DNA from: an uncultured Clostridia bacterium
GTDB lineage: Bacteria; Bacillota; Clostridia; TANB77; CAG-508
Assembly (NCBI GenBank): GCA_949155365.1
Contig: CASCUT010000002.1
Span: forward strand, 1 to 64,000
DNA length: 64,000 bases
Direction: 5' to 3'
Shown here in pieces: positions 1 through 10,587 of the stretch. The position numbers were made by a program, and so were the translations under genes. The notes beneath the pieces are model-generated. The model worked only from the letters and a program-made list of their open reading frames with translations. It was not told where the DNA came from and made no database searches. Positions within the stretch are counted from its first letter, which is position 1. Each line of letters starts with the position of its first letter.

Positions 1-139
1 TTTAATAATAGATGTTTCTAAGAAAGTGTGACATATGTTTGACAAACCTACAAAAAGAAATTATTTTCTTTCCTAATTCTATTGAAAAACAAAAGAAATC
101 TTGGTATAATAAAGCCACCATGAAGATGGAGGATGTTAA

Positions 140-1024
140 ATGATATTCAAAGATTATTATAAAATATTGGGTTTAGAAACCAATAAAGTAACCATAGATG
201 AAATAAAAAATGCATTTCGAGAGCAAGCAAAAAAATACCATCCAGATGTAAATGGTGGTAGTCAAGCCGAAGAACGATTTAAAGACATTAATGAAGCATA
301 TCGTATTTTATCCAATAATAGTTCTAAAAGAAAATACGATAGAGTTTGGTATTCTCATGTAGGAAAAAGATTGGATAGAGAAAAACAAAAGGAAGAAAGA
401 GAAGTAAAGCCAGACTTACTTACCTTGTTATTTGGAATCGTAAAATCAAACAAAAAAGAGACAAATAAAAAAATACCAATCAAAGGGGAAAATGTAGAAA
501 CCGAAATTACAATAGATGTGGAACAAGCCTTTTATGGAAGTAATAAAAAAATACAATTAAGAGCAATCGATGGCAAAATGAAAACCTTTAACATAAAAGT
601 GCCAGCAGGCATTCGAAATGGTGAAAAAATCCGATTAATAGGACAAGGAAAACGAGGGCAAAATGGAGGAAAAACAGGTGACTTATTTATTAAAGTAAAC
701 ATAGAAAATACCAAACAATATCGTTTACATGGGTATGACATTTATACGGATTTATGGCTAGCACCATGGGAAGCAGTCTTAGGCACAAGAGTAACCATAG
801 ACACCATCGATGATACAGCAAACGTTTATATTCCACAAGGAATTAGAAGTGGAGAAAAAATAAGAATTAAGCAAAAAGGTTATAAAGATGGAAAAGGTGG
901 AAGAGGAGACTTAATTGCCGAAATTAAAATTGTAGTACCGAAAAATCCATCCGAAGAAGAACTAGAGTTATATCAAAAAATAAAAGAAATTACAAAATTT
1001 GAACCAAGAAAACAACAAACTTAA
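140..1024 (+). CDS. DnaJ-family co-chaperone (J domain plus C-terminal substrate-binding domain, no Cys-rich Zn domain)
   Basis: N-terminus DYYKILGL..., HPD motif (KKYHPDVNGG), DnaJ C-terminal repeats; CbpA-like since no CxxCxGxG repeats. Confidence 0.9.
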   Translation: MIFKDYYKILGLETNKVTIDEIKNAFREQAKKYHPDVNGGSQAEERFKDINEAYRILSNNSSKRKYDRVWYSHVGKRLDREKQKEEREVKPDLLTLLFGIVKSNKKETNKKIPIKGENVETEITIDVEQAFYGSNKKIQLRAIDGKMKTFNIKVPAGIRNGEKIRLIGQGKRGQNGGKTGDLFIKVNIENTKQYRLHGYDIYTDLWLAPWEAVLGTRVTIDTIDDTANVYIPQGIRSGEKIRIKQKGYKDGKGGRGDLIAEIKIVVPKNPSEEELELYQKIKEITKFEPRKQQT

Positions 1025-1042
1025 CATAAAAACGAAAAAACA

Positions 1043-1072
1043 TTGACAGATAGGGCATTTTGGGTGTATAAT
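1043..1072 (+). promoter_or_regulatory. Putative sigma-A promoter upstream of the 1135 operon
   Basis: TTGACA (1043-1048), 18-bp spacer, TATAAT (1067-1072). Confidence 0.6.
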
Positions 1073-1134
1073 TATGTTTAGTTAGGAACAAAAGAGAAAC
1101 TATGAAAGTTGGTTCATAGAAGAGGGGAGTAAAC

Positions 1135-1653
1135 ATGGAAAGTATACAAGGCAAACACTTTAGTATAACCGACCCAGAAGGAGTAAATACGGTTATTTAT
1201 CGAATAAACAAAACTGCCAAAGAATATTTAGACGAATATCCAAAGTATACCGTAGAAAGACTACTATTTGCAGAAGAACTAAAAGGAAACTTAAAAAGAA
1301 AAACATTCTTTATCGATGAACCAGAATACGAAGAACAATTAGTTATCCTATCTTTTGGAAAAAATAGAGTAGTGGTTAACATGGGAATTTTAGAAGAAGA
1401 CAAAATTAGAATTTCGAAAAAACCAATGCCTATCAAGTTCAATACGTTATACTCTGAAAAAGAAGAAGAATACAAAGACTTTCAATATACACCAAACTTA
1501 AAAAGACCATTTACGATTATCGATCCAGATACCACAGAAGAAATAAAGCCTGTATTATACATGGACAAAGAAACCAATGAAGTAAAAGGAAAATGCAAAT
1601 TAAAACCATACAAATCCTATTTCTCGTTTGAAGTACGAGAAAAGAAAGACTAG
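1135..1653 (+). CDS. Hypothetical protein, operon with T4CP
   Basis: ORF with RBS (gaggggag) and operon context; no family recognised. Confidence 0.7.
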   Translation: MESIQGKHFSITDPEGVNTVIYRINKTAKEYLDEYPKYTVERLLFAEELKGNLKRKTFFIDEPEYEEQLVILSFGKNRVVVNMGILEEDKIRISKKPMPIKFNTLYSEKEEEYKDFQYTPNLKRPFTIIDPDTTEEIKPVLYMDKETNEVKGKCKLKPYKSYFSFEVREKKD

Positions 1654-1671
1654 AAAGGGGAAGTTGAAAAT

Positions 1672-1959
1672 ATGAATTCAACAATTGATGAATCAAAAGA
1701 ATATATTGTAGGAGGAGGAACGATTTTACTACCAAACAAAGACAAAATCTTAGAAATGCCAGAAAAAGAAGCAAGAGATTTTGAAGAGGTAGCAGAAGAT
1801 ACCATAATCGGAAAACAACTACAAGAAATTAAAGTAGGAAATGCAAGAGCAGAAGATATCTTATCAGAAAAACAAATAAAAGAATTAAAAGAAACAAGAA
1901 AGAAAAGAAAGACAAAAGCAAGAATATTAGCAGAAAGAAAAGAAGCAAATCAAAGATAG
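1672..1959 (+). CDS. Hypothetical small charged protein
   Basis: ORF with upstream aaggggaag RBS, same operon. Confidence 0.6.
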   Translation: MNSTIDESKEYIVGGGTILLPNKDKILEMPEKEARDFEEVAEDTIIGKQLQEIKVGNARAEDILSEKQIKELKETRKKRKTKARILAERKEANQR

Positions 1960-1984
1960 AACCAAAGAAAAGGTGGAAAGCCAA

Positions 1985-3993
1985 ATGGATAAATTTAAGA
2001 GAACAATCAAACAAAGTAAACGATTTTTAATTGTAATAGGAGTACTATGGGTCATTCTTGCCATAGTACTTGTTTCGCCTATAGCTTATAGTATTCGGAA
2101 AAGCAACAAATGAAGCAGGAGTATTTAGCTTAGATACTTTTATCAAAGAAGTAATTCCAGCAATTACAAGCTTTTCTGGAATTGCCAAAGTATTTGCAGG
2201 AGGGTATGTAGGAACATTCATGAAATGTTTAATAAACTATACTATCCTATTTACTATTTGCTCCATCATAGGATTTATAAAATCTAAGCCAAAGGGAGAA
2301 TACCATGATATGGAACATGGTTCTAGTGATTGGAGTGAACATGGCGAACAATACAAAATATTAAATCGAGATAAAGGAATCATCTTAGCAGAAGATAACT
2401 ATTTACCAGTAGATAAACGAGGAAACGTCAACACACTAATTGTAGGACGGATCAGGTTCTGGTAAATCCGCATCTTATTCAAAGCCAAATGCATATCAAA
2501 TGCTAGGTTCCTATGTATTCACTGACCCAAAGGGAGAACTATACGATGATACCGCAGGATACTTAAAAGAGCATGGCTATGATATTAAAGTATTAAACCT
2601 AGTAAATCCAGCAAACAGTGATGGATACAACCCACTAATGCACGTAGCAAGCGAACTAGATGTAGACGTTATTGCCAATACCGTAGTAAAAGGACAAGCT
2701 ACAGAAGGAAAATCAGACCCTTATTGGGATGACATGGCAGAAATGTTACTAAAAGCCTTAATCTATTATCTAATTGCCACAAGACCAGAAGAAGAACAAA
2801 ACTTAGCCAGCTGTTCTGAATTAGTAAGGGCAGCCAATAACAACGGAGGAAGCAACTTACTTACCGAATTAATTAACCAATTACCTTATGACCACCCAGC
2901 TAGAATGTATTATAAATCAATTGAAATAGCACCAGAAAAAACCTATGGTTCTATTTTAAGTTCTTTGCAATCAAAACTAGGAAAATTCGACTCCAAGGAA
3001 ATTGCAGAAGTAACCTCAACCGATACCATTAACTTTGAAGATATTGGAACCAAAAAAACAGCAGTCTATGTTATTTCTTCAGATACCCATACAGCGTATG
3101 ACTTCTTATTAACCATTTTCTTCTCACAAATGATACAACAATTATACAACTATGCAGACTTAAATGGTGGAAGGCTAAAAATGCCAGTATTCTTCATACT
3201 AGACGAGTTCGCTAACATTGGTAGAATACCAGACTTTGATAAAAAAATATCAACTTCTAGAAGTAGAGGAATTCAATTTAGTGTTATTTTGCAAAACTTA
3301 GACCAATTAGAAGCAGTATATGAAAAATCCTATGAAACCATTATGGGTAACTGTGATACACACGTATTCTTAGGAAGTAACTCTTATAAAACAGTAGAAT
3401 ATTTCTCAAAGGCATTAGGAGAGAAAACCATCTTCAGACAGAGCAAGTCAACCAATCGTGATAAACATGCGCACAAGCAAGGCTTTAGTGATTCGGAACA
3501 AATGCTAGGAAGAGCATTAATGACACCAGATGAACTAAGAAGAATGGACAACGACTTATGTATTATCTTTGAAAAAGGAATTAAGCCAGTAAAAGCAAAT
3601 AAATACTACTACTTCACCCATCCAAAAATGTATAAAGACTTACAAGCAAACAAACTAGATCACAACCATTTTGATGCAGGAGTAAGAGGCGAGTGGAGAA
3701 AATACAATCCATACAACCCATATGTACCAGAAACAAACAAAAAAGCATCAGAAAACTTAAAAGTAGAGTCTTTAGATGACTTATTTGAAACAGAAGAAGC
3801 GAACACAAAAGAAGAGGTAACAAAACAAGAAAAACAAACAGCAAATAATGATACGATAGACTTACTAGACTTTAATGACTTTGACGCACCAACTTTGCCA
3901 CAAGAAGAGGAAAAACCACAATTATTTACCCAAGACTTACAAAAAGAATTAGAAGCAAAATTTGATGAATTATTTGGTCCAATGGGGGACTAG
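1985..3993 (+). CDS. Type IV coupling protein, VirD4/TraG family ATPase; reading requires two +1 frameshifts (at CGG 2096 and CGG 2448)
   Basis: MDKFKRTIKQ..IAYSI|GKATNEAG..NTLIVG|GSGSGKSASYSKPNAYQMLGSYVFTDPKGELYDDTAGYL; Walker A restored only after skipping C2448; FFILDEFANIGRIPDF Walker B region. Confidence 0.88.
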
Positions 3994-4023
3994 TAACGAA
4001 TAAATAAAAAGATAAGAAAAAAT

Positions 4024-4095
4024 GTGAGATTTTCTGGTGCGTCCCAGAAATCTCCAAACTGTCCGTTGAAGAAAAGGAAACGGACAGTTTTTTTA
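4024..4095 (+). terminator. Hairpins with T-run after T4CP gene
   Basis: gagattttctgg...ccagaaatctc followed by aaactgtccgtt...aacggacagtttttttat. Confidence 0.7.
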
Positions 4096-4480
4096 TATAT
4101 GCAGATATGGTAATTTATATTCTAGATAAAAACATTTATGGAATGTTATTCAGATATATTTTATTATTTTAGAAAAACAATAGTGGATGTGAGCAGTAAC
4201 TGTGTAAAATTTTCTGTAGCAATAACAATCGATTAACAAAAGATAAGTATCACATTTTGTCGATATATTACGATGAAAAAAACTTGAAATTTACATAAAA
4301 CTATGATTTAATATAAAGTATTAAATTACATAAAATTATTTTTCATTTTAACAAAAAATTGATTCAAAAAATTAGTTCAAAAATTTATTCTAAATAACCC
4401 AAAGTTGTTAAACAAAATTGATAGAGAGGAGGTATTTTTATATTTTATGCAATTTAAAATACAGAAGGAAAGGAAAAAAT

Positions 4481-5344
4481 GTGGAAGAAAAACTAGAATT
4501 ACTAAAACCGAAGATAGACGTAGTATTTCATGCTCTTATAAGGAAGGGAAATGAAAGAATAGCAAAGTCTATTATTAAAGCTACAACAAAAGAGAAAATA
4601 GAAAAGGTAGAATTAGATAATGATAGATATTTAGTAGGAAAATATCCAGAAGAAAAGTTAGGTATTGTAGATTTAAAGGCAACTCTAGATAATGGAACAA
4701 TATGTGATATAGAAATTCAATTAGCAGATAATAAAGATACAGCAGAAAGGTTTCTATATTATTGGAGTAGAATATATTCAAGTCAGTTAAGAAAAGGTGA
4801 TGATTACGGAAAATTAAATAAAGTAATAGGAATAATTATAATAGACTACGAACTAGAAAAAACAAAAGAAGTAAATAAGCTAAATACAAAATGGAAAATA
4901 AAAGAAGTATCAACAGGAAAAGAAATAGAGTTGACAGACGTACTAGAATTACATATAATAGAGATACCAAAAGCAAAGAAAATGTTGCAAAAAGAGCCAA
5001 ATAACGAATTAGCACAATGGGTAATGTTTATCAACAATCCAAATGAAAGTGAGGTATCACAAATAATGGAAAAAAATAAAGAAATAGAAGAAGCAATGAA
5101 TGAACTAGAGAAAATAAGTAAAGATAGAGAATTAAGAAGAGTAGCAGAATTAAGAGAAAAAGCAATTAGAGATGAAAAAAATGGATTAAGACATGCCAGA
5201 GAAGAAGGAAAAGAAGAAGGAAAAGTAGAAGGAATAAAGGAAACTGCAGTAAAAATAGCACAAAGCCTAAAAAAAGAGAATTTTACAACGGAAAAAATAG
5301 CAGAATTAACAGGACTAACTGTACAAGAGATAGAAGAATTATAG
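4481..5344 (+). CDS. Rpn/PD-(D/E)XK nuclease family putative transposase
   Basis: LLKPKIDVVFHALI...VDLKATLDNGTICDIEIQL...RFLYYWSRIYSSQLRKGDDYGKL, characteristic of the Rpn family; GTG start chosen from RBS. Confidence 0.75.
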   Translation: MEEKLELLKPKIDVVFHALIRKGNERIAKSIIKATTKEKIEKVELDNDRYLVGKYPEEKLGIVDLKATLDNGTICDIEIQLADNKDTAERFLYYWSRIYSSQLRKGDDYGKLNKVIGIIIIDYELEKTKEVNKLNTKWKIKEVSTGKEIELTDVLELHIIEIPKAKKMLQKEPNNELAQWVMFINNPNESEVSQIMEKNKEIEEAMNELEKISKDRELRRVAELREKAIRDEKNGLRHAREEGKEEGKVEGIKETAVKIAQSLKKENFTTEKIAELTGLTVQEIEEL

Positions 5345-5348
5345 TAAC

Positions 5349-5385
5349 AATAAAGAATGTATGTGATAGCATATGTTCTTTATTT
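5349..5385 (+). terminator. Rho-independent terminator
   Basis: aataaagaatgtatgtgatagcatatgttctttattt hairpin. Confidence 0.5.
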
Positions 5386-5419
5386 TATATAGAAAGGAAA
5401 AAAATGAAAAGTAAAACTT

Positions 5420-5441
5420 AAAATCCGCTATAGCGGATTTT
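5420..5441. repeat. Perfect 22-bp palindrome
   Basis: aaaatccgcta|tagcggatttt. Confidence 0.8.
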
Positions 5442-5487
5442 AAAACGATAATATTCAAAACATAATAAAACAAATGTTTTAAAACCA

Positions 5488-5516
5488 TTGACTTTTTAAA
5501 AGGTACTCGATATAAT
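5488..5516 (+). promoter_or_regulatory. Putative sigma-A promoter for sbcD
   Basis: TTGACT, 17-bp spacer, TATAAT. Confidence 0.55.
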
Positions 5517-5542
5517 AAATGAGAAAAATAAGGAGGAAACGA

Positions 5543-6616
5543 ATGAAATTTGTACATATAGCAGATATGCATTTTGATACACCATTCCACATGTTAAGTG
5601 ATAGAGCAAACTTAGGAGAAGTAAGAAGATTAGATCAAAGAAAAGCTTTTAAAAAGATGATAGAATATATCAAAGAAAATGAAATATCCTATTTATTTAT
5701 AGCAGGAGATTTATATGACCATGAATATATAAGACAAAGTACCATTGATTATATAAACGATGGTTTTAAGCAAATTTTAAATACTAAAATATATATATCG
5801 CCAGGAAACCATGACCCTTATTTAAAAAATTCCTATTATGCAAAATACCATTGGAGTGAAAATGTGAAAATATTTACTTCGCAAATAGAGAAAGTAGAAT
5901 TGGAAGAGTTGGACTTATATGGCTATGGTTTTGAAGATTTTTATTTAAAAGAATCAAAAATAGAAGAAATAAAGATAGAAAACAAGCAAAAACAAAACAT
6001 CCTAATAACACATGCAAGCTTAGATGGTGGATATGATGATCAAAGAGTTTATAATACTATTTCAAGTAGTAAACTAAAGCAATTAGGATTCGATTATGTA
6101 GCTTTAGGACATATTCATAAAAGAAATTTAACAAATGACAATAGAACGATAATTTATCCAGGTTCGCCCGTTTCCTTAGGGTTTGACGAACTAGGAACAC
6201 ATGGAATGATAGTAGGAAACATAGAAAAAGAAAAAATAGAAATAGAATTTGTAAAACTAGATGAGAAAGAGTTTAAAGAAATAGAAATGGACATTACCAA
6301 TATCAATGAGCCAGAAGAACTATTGGAGAAAATAGAAGAATTGGAATTAAACGAAAAGGATTTATACAAGATAATATTAAAAGGAAACCGAAACTTTGAA
6401 ATAAATACATACAAATTATATAAACAAATAGAAAGAAGGAACATCATAAAACTAAAAGATAAAACAAAAATAGGATATGACTTAAACAAAATTGCCAATC
6501 ATTCAACATTAAAAGGAATATTTGCAAAAGAAATGCGAAACAAATTGGAAGAGGGGAACATAGAAAAAGAACTATTAGAAAAAGCAATAGAAATAGGAAT
6601 GCAAGCATTATCATAA
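5543..6616 (+). CDS. sbcD: SbcD/YhaO-like metallophosphoesterase (DNA repair exonuclease)
   Basis: HIADMHFDTPF, AGDLYDHEY, SPGNHDPY, ITHASLDG, ALGHIHKR metallophosphoesterase motifs. Confidence 0.85.
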   Translation: MKFVHIADMHFDTPFHMLSDRANLGEVRRLDQRKAFKKMIEYIKENEISYLFIAGDLYDHEYIRQSTIDYINDGFKQILNTKIYISPGNHDPYLKNSYYAKYHWSENVKIFTSQIEKVELEELDLYGYGFEDFYLKESKIEEIKIENKQKQNILITHASLDGGYDDQRVYNTISSSKLKQLGFDYVALGHIHKRNLTNDNRTIIYPGSPVSLGFDELGTHGMIVGNIEKEKIEIEFVKLDEKEFKEIEMDITNINEPEELLEKIEELELNEKDLYKIILKGNRNFEINTYKLYKQIERRNIIKLKDKTKIGYDLNKIANHSTLKGIFAKEMRNKLEEGNIEKELLEKAIEIGMQALS

Positions 6617-6714
6617 TAGAAGTGGAAAGAAAGCAAAAATTAGATATGGCAATGGTGAACGAATTTAGTAGCTAGTTGTCCTTCCAAAAATAAAAAGACA
6701 AGTAGGTGAAAAAA

Positions 6715-8644
6715 GTGAAAATTAATAAATTACAAATCAATGCATTTGGAAAGATAGAAAATAAAGAAATAGAATTTTCAGAAAAGATAAATGTAGTATA
6801 TGGTAAAAATGAAGCGGGAAAATCCACACTTCTTAAATTTATTGTGGATAGTTTATATGGAATTTCTAAAAATAAAAGAGGAAAAGAATTTTCAGATTAT
6901 GACCGATACAAACCATGGAACAAAGAAGAATTTTCAGGAAAATTAACATATACGCTAGACAATGGAAAAACATATGAAGTATTTCGAGATTTTAACAAAA
7001 AAAATCCAAAAATATATGATGAAGAATTAAAGGATATTTCAAAAGAATTTACCATCGATAAAACCTATGGTAATCAATTCTTTACAGAACAAACCAAAAT
7101 AGACGAAGATACCTTTCTATCAACTTTAGTATCCATGCAACAAGAAGTAAAATTGGGAAAACAAGAGCAAAACACCTTGCTTCAAAAAATAGCGAATTTA
7201 GCAGGAACAGGCGAAGATAATGTTTCCTACAAAAAAGCAATGGAAAAAATAAATAAAAGGCAAATCGAAGAGATTGGGACGCAAAGAAGCCAAGGAAGAC
7301 CAATCAATATAGTGAAAGAAGAAAAATTTAAGCTTCAAGATGAAATAGGAGAATTAGAAGAATATAAAGAAAAGCAATATGAAATAGAAGAACTAAAACA
7401 AAAAATAGAAGAAGAAGTAAAGCAAAGAGAAGAAAAACTAAAATTACTAAAAGAATTAAAAAACTTAGAAGAAATAGAAAAAATAGAAAAGCAAAAAATA
7501 GCATTAAATAAAAATATTGTAAATGAAAATAAGGAAAAAATAGAAAGATTAAAAGTAGAAAAAAATGAGTTGGAAAAGAAACAAAATGAAATAAAAATAC
7601 CAGAAGAAAAAGAAGAAATAAAGAAAAAATATAATGTGAGCAAACTTAGCAATATAGCAATCCTTATACTAGGGGCAATCTTAGCTATAATAAGCTATAA
7701 AAATATAGTATTATTAATTGCTTTTGCCACGATAGCAATGGTATCACTGGCGATTCTGATATTTACGAACAGAAGAAATCGAAGCAAACAATTAGCGAAA
7801 AATAAAGAAAAACAAGAACAAATCAAGAAAGCAAACAGAGAAAAACAAGAATTACAAAGCGAAATAGACAAAATAGCCTCACAAATAGAGTTACTAATAA
7901 GAAACAAGGAAGAGCAAACAAAGATAATTGAAAATTCAAAGAATTTACTAAAAATACAAATAGAAAAGCAAAAACAAGAGATAGCCCAAAAGCATCAACT
8001 AGAAGAAATAGATAATATTCATATCGCATATGAATTAGAGAACATACAAAACAAAATCAATAACAACAAATTGGAAATTCATTCACTCGAACTAGATAAA
8101 AATAATATTTTGCCGAAACTAGAGAAACTAGCAGAAAAGGAAGAAGAGTTAGCAGAATTAGAGGAAAAAGAACAAAACTTATTAAACTTAAATGAGGCAA
8201 TGGAACTTGCAAAACAAGTATTAGAAACAGCATATATGAAAATGAAAGAAAATGTTACACCAAAATTTACCGAAAATTTATCCAAAAACATAGAACAAAT
8301 ATCGGATGAAAAATACAAGAATGTTAGAATAAATGATGAAGAAGGTATTATTGTAGAAAAAGAAAATGGAGAATATATTTCAAGTGAAAAGCTAAGCATA
8401 CGGTACAATAGATCAACTGTATCTATCATTAAGACTAGGAGCAATAAAAGAATTATCAGAAGAAAGCATGCCAATCATACTAGATGAAGCATTTGCATAC
8501 TATGATGAAGCAAGACTTACCAACATATTAAAATACATAAGTAAAGAATTTGAAAATCATCAAATTATAATCCTTACTTGTACAAATAGGGAAAGAGAAA
8601 TATTAGAAAATTTGAAATTGCAATATAGAAATATGGAATTATAA
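6715..8644 (+). CDS. sbcC: SbcC/YhaN-like SMC-type ATPase; full length requires a +1 frameshift at CGG 8401
   Basis: INAFGKIENKEIEF...VYGKNEAGKSTLL Walker A, coiled coil; after skipping C8401: EKLSIGTIDQLYLSLRLGAIKELSEESMPIILDEAFAYYDEARL...IIILTCTNRERE. Confidence 0.85.
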
Positions 8645-8739
8645 ATAATAGGAAAGAAATGTTTTGCAATTTCTAAAATAGAAGAGATAGAATCGATAAA
8701 ATTAATAGAAAATAGGATAGGCTCCATTCTGTTTAAGTA

Positions 8740-8768
8740 TTGACAATTATGTAAAATAATAATATAAT
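8740..8768 (+). promoter_or_regulatory. Putative sigma-A promoter
   Basis: TTGACA, 17-bp spacer, TATAAT. Confidence 0.55.
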
Positions 8769-8828
8769 AGGGAAGAAACACAGGTAACATAAATTCTACG
8801 TTCTAAATTAGAAGGGAGAACATACAAA

Positions 8829-9239
8829 ATGAAAACATTTAAAAGACGTCAAATAAAGGAAGTAGAAAACGCACGGGCGAAACTGTTAGAACAAATAGAA
8901 ATGTTTGAAGCCGGTGCAAAGTATATAGCAGAAAACTATCTCGTAATAGAGCAAAGCAATTTCATATTTCCCAATACTCCAAGGAACCAGTTTAGCTTTA
9001 AGTGGATTGAAGAAGTAAAATCTGCAATAGACAATATTGACTTAAAAGACAACAAAATAGGAGGAAGAAAAGTAACAAGTACATTTGGAATAGAATTAAC
9101 AATGGCACTATTGGAATATGTCGATGAAATATACAAGCCTATTCGGGAACAATTTAAGTCTTGCGCTAAGAAATCTACATCATTAGCTAAAATAATAGCA
9201 GAATATCACAGAGAATTGACATACATTTTAATTGTTTAA
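8829..9239 (+). CDS. Hypothetical protein (ORFan-like), contains two in-frame CGG codons
   Basis: RBS agaagggaga, promoter upstream, terminator downstream; CGG codons at 8874 and 9144. Confidence 0.65.
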   Translation: MKTFKRRQIKEVENARAKLLEQIEMFEAGAKYIAENYLVIEQSNFIFPNTPRNQFSFKWIEEVKSAIDNIDLKDNKIGGRKVTSTFGIELTMALLEYVDEIYKPIREQFKSCAKKSTSLAKIIAEYHRELTYILIV

Positions 9240-9246
9240 AAAGAGA

Positions 9247-9283
9247 AAAACTCACTTTTTCCTACCAGAAAGAGTGAGTTTTC
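9247..9283 (+). terminator. Rho-independent terminator
   Basis: aaaactcactttttcctaccagaaagagtgagttttct. Confidence 0.7.
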
Positions 9284-9346
9284 TATTGAATAAATAAAAA
9301 AAATATAGTATAATACCTAAGAACAAAATAAAAAAGGAGAATTTTT

Positions 9347-10405
9347 ATGTTTGATAAATTAGAGACAGTAGAAAAACGTTATGAAGAATTAACAAGCAAA
9401 ATTAGTGACCCAGAAGTAATTGCAAGAACCAACGAATGGCGAGAATATATGAAAGAACATGCAGAACTAGAACCAATTGTAGCAAAATATAGAGAATACA
9501 AAAATGCAAAAAAAGCATACGAAGAAGCAAAAGAGATGATGAGTGACCCAGAAATGAAAGCCCTAGCAGAAGAAGAAATGCTAGCAAACAAAGAATTAAT
9601 GCCAAAACTAGAAGAAGAACTAAAAATATTATTAATTCCCAAAGACCCAGACGACGATAAGAACGTTATCTGTGAAATCCGTGGAGGAGCAGGAGGAGAA
9701 GAAGCAGCCTTATTTGCTGGAACGCTATTTAGAATGTATACCATGTATGCAGAAAAGAAACATTGGAAATTAGAAGTTGTAAACGAAAACGAAACAGGTT
9801 TAGGTGGCTATAAAGAAATCTCTTTCATGATTACAGGAAAAGGAGCTTTCAGTAGGTTGAAATTTGAAAGTGGTGTACACCGTGTACAACGTGTACCAGA
9901 CACAGAAAGTAGTGGAAGAATTCATACTTCTACTGCAACCGTAGCCGTACTTCCAGAAGTAGCAGATGTAGAAATAGACATTAACCCAGCAGATATCAAA
10001 ATGGAAGTATATCGTGCTTCAGGAGCAGGAGGACAACACGTTAATAAAACCTCTTCAGCCGTAAGGTTAATCCACGTTCCAACCGGAATTGTAGCAGAAT
10101 GCCAAACAGAACGTTCTCAAGTACAAAACAGAGAATATGCAATGCGTTTACTTCGTTCTCGTTTATACGAAATCGAAAAACAAAAACGTGATAGTCAAAT
10201 TGCAAATGAAAGAAAAAGCCAAGTAGGAAGTGGAGATAGAAGTGAAAAAATCCGTACTTACAACTACCCACAAGGTCGTATTACAGACCATAGAATAGGA
10301 TTTAACGTATATCAATTCGAAGACTTTTTAAATGGAAATCTAGATGAAATGATAGATAACTTAATTGCAGCCGATAGAGCGGAACGTTTAAAAGGAGAAG
10401 AATAA
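9347..10405 (+). CDS. prfA: Peptide chain release factor 1
   Basis: [53 protein letters not shown]. Confidence 0.97.
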   Translation: MFDKLETVEKRYEELTSKISDPEVIARTNEWREYMKEHAELEPIVAKYREYKNAKKAYEEAKEMMSDPEMKALAEEEMLANKELMPKLEEELKILLIPKDPDDDKNVICEIRGGAGGEEAALFAGTLFRMYTMYAEKKHWKLEVVNENETGLGGYKEISFMITGKGAFSRLKFESGVHRVQRVPDTESSGRIHTSTATVAVLPEVADVEIDINPADIKMEVYRASGAGGQHVNKTSSAVRLIHVPTGIVAECQTERSQVQNREYAMRLLRSRLYEIEKQKRDSQIANERKSQVGSGDRSEKIRTYNYPQGRITDHRIGFNVYQFEDFLNGNLDEMIDNLIAADRAERLKGEE

Positions 10406-10445
10406 GAAAAAAGATACTTCAAAATAAAATGAAGTATCTTTTTCC
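10406..10445 (+). terminator. Rho-independent terminator
   Basis: aaaaaagatacttcaaaataaaatgaagtatctttttcc. Confidence 0.7.
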
Positions 10446-10587
10446 TATTATAAGGAATAAAAAAATAAAAATATTGTGATAGAAGGATGGGAAATAAGAT
10501 TTAATAAAATAAATTTTCACAAAATAAGAATAAAAAGAAACCTCTAAAATACACTAATAGAAAGACAATAGAAAAGGAGTTTTTCAA

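Noticed and set aside
1197-8474. Numerous minus-strand ORFs (e.g. 7335-7652, 8079-8474, 6154-6498)
   Set aside because: Ser/Phe/Leu-rich antisense shadows of purine-rich genes, without RBS or recognisable domains.
8874-9146. CGG sites in the 8829 ORF as further +1 shift sites
   Set aside because: Skipping C at 8874 or 9144 leads rapidly to stop codons, so in-frame reading is the better explanation.
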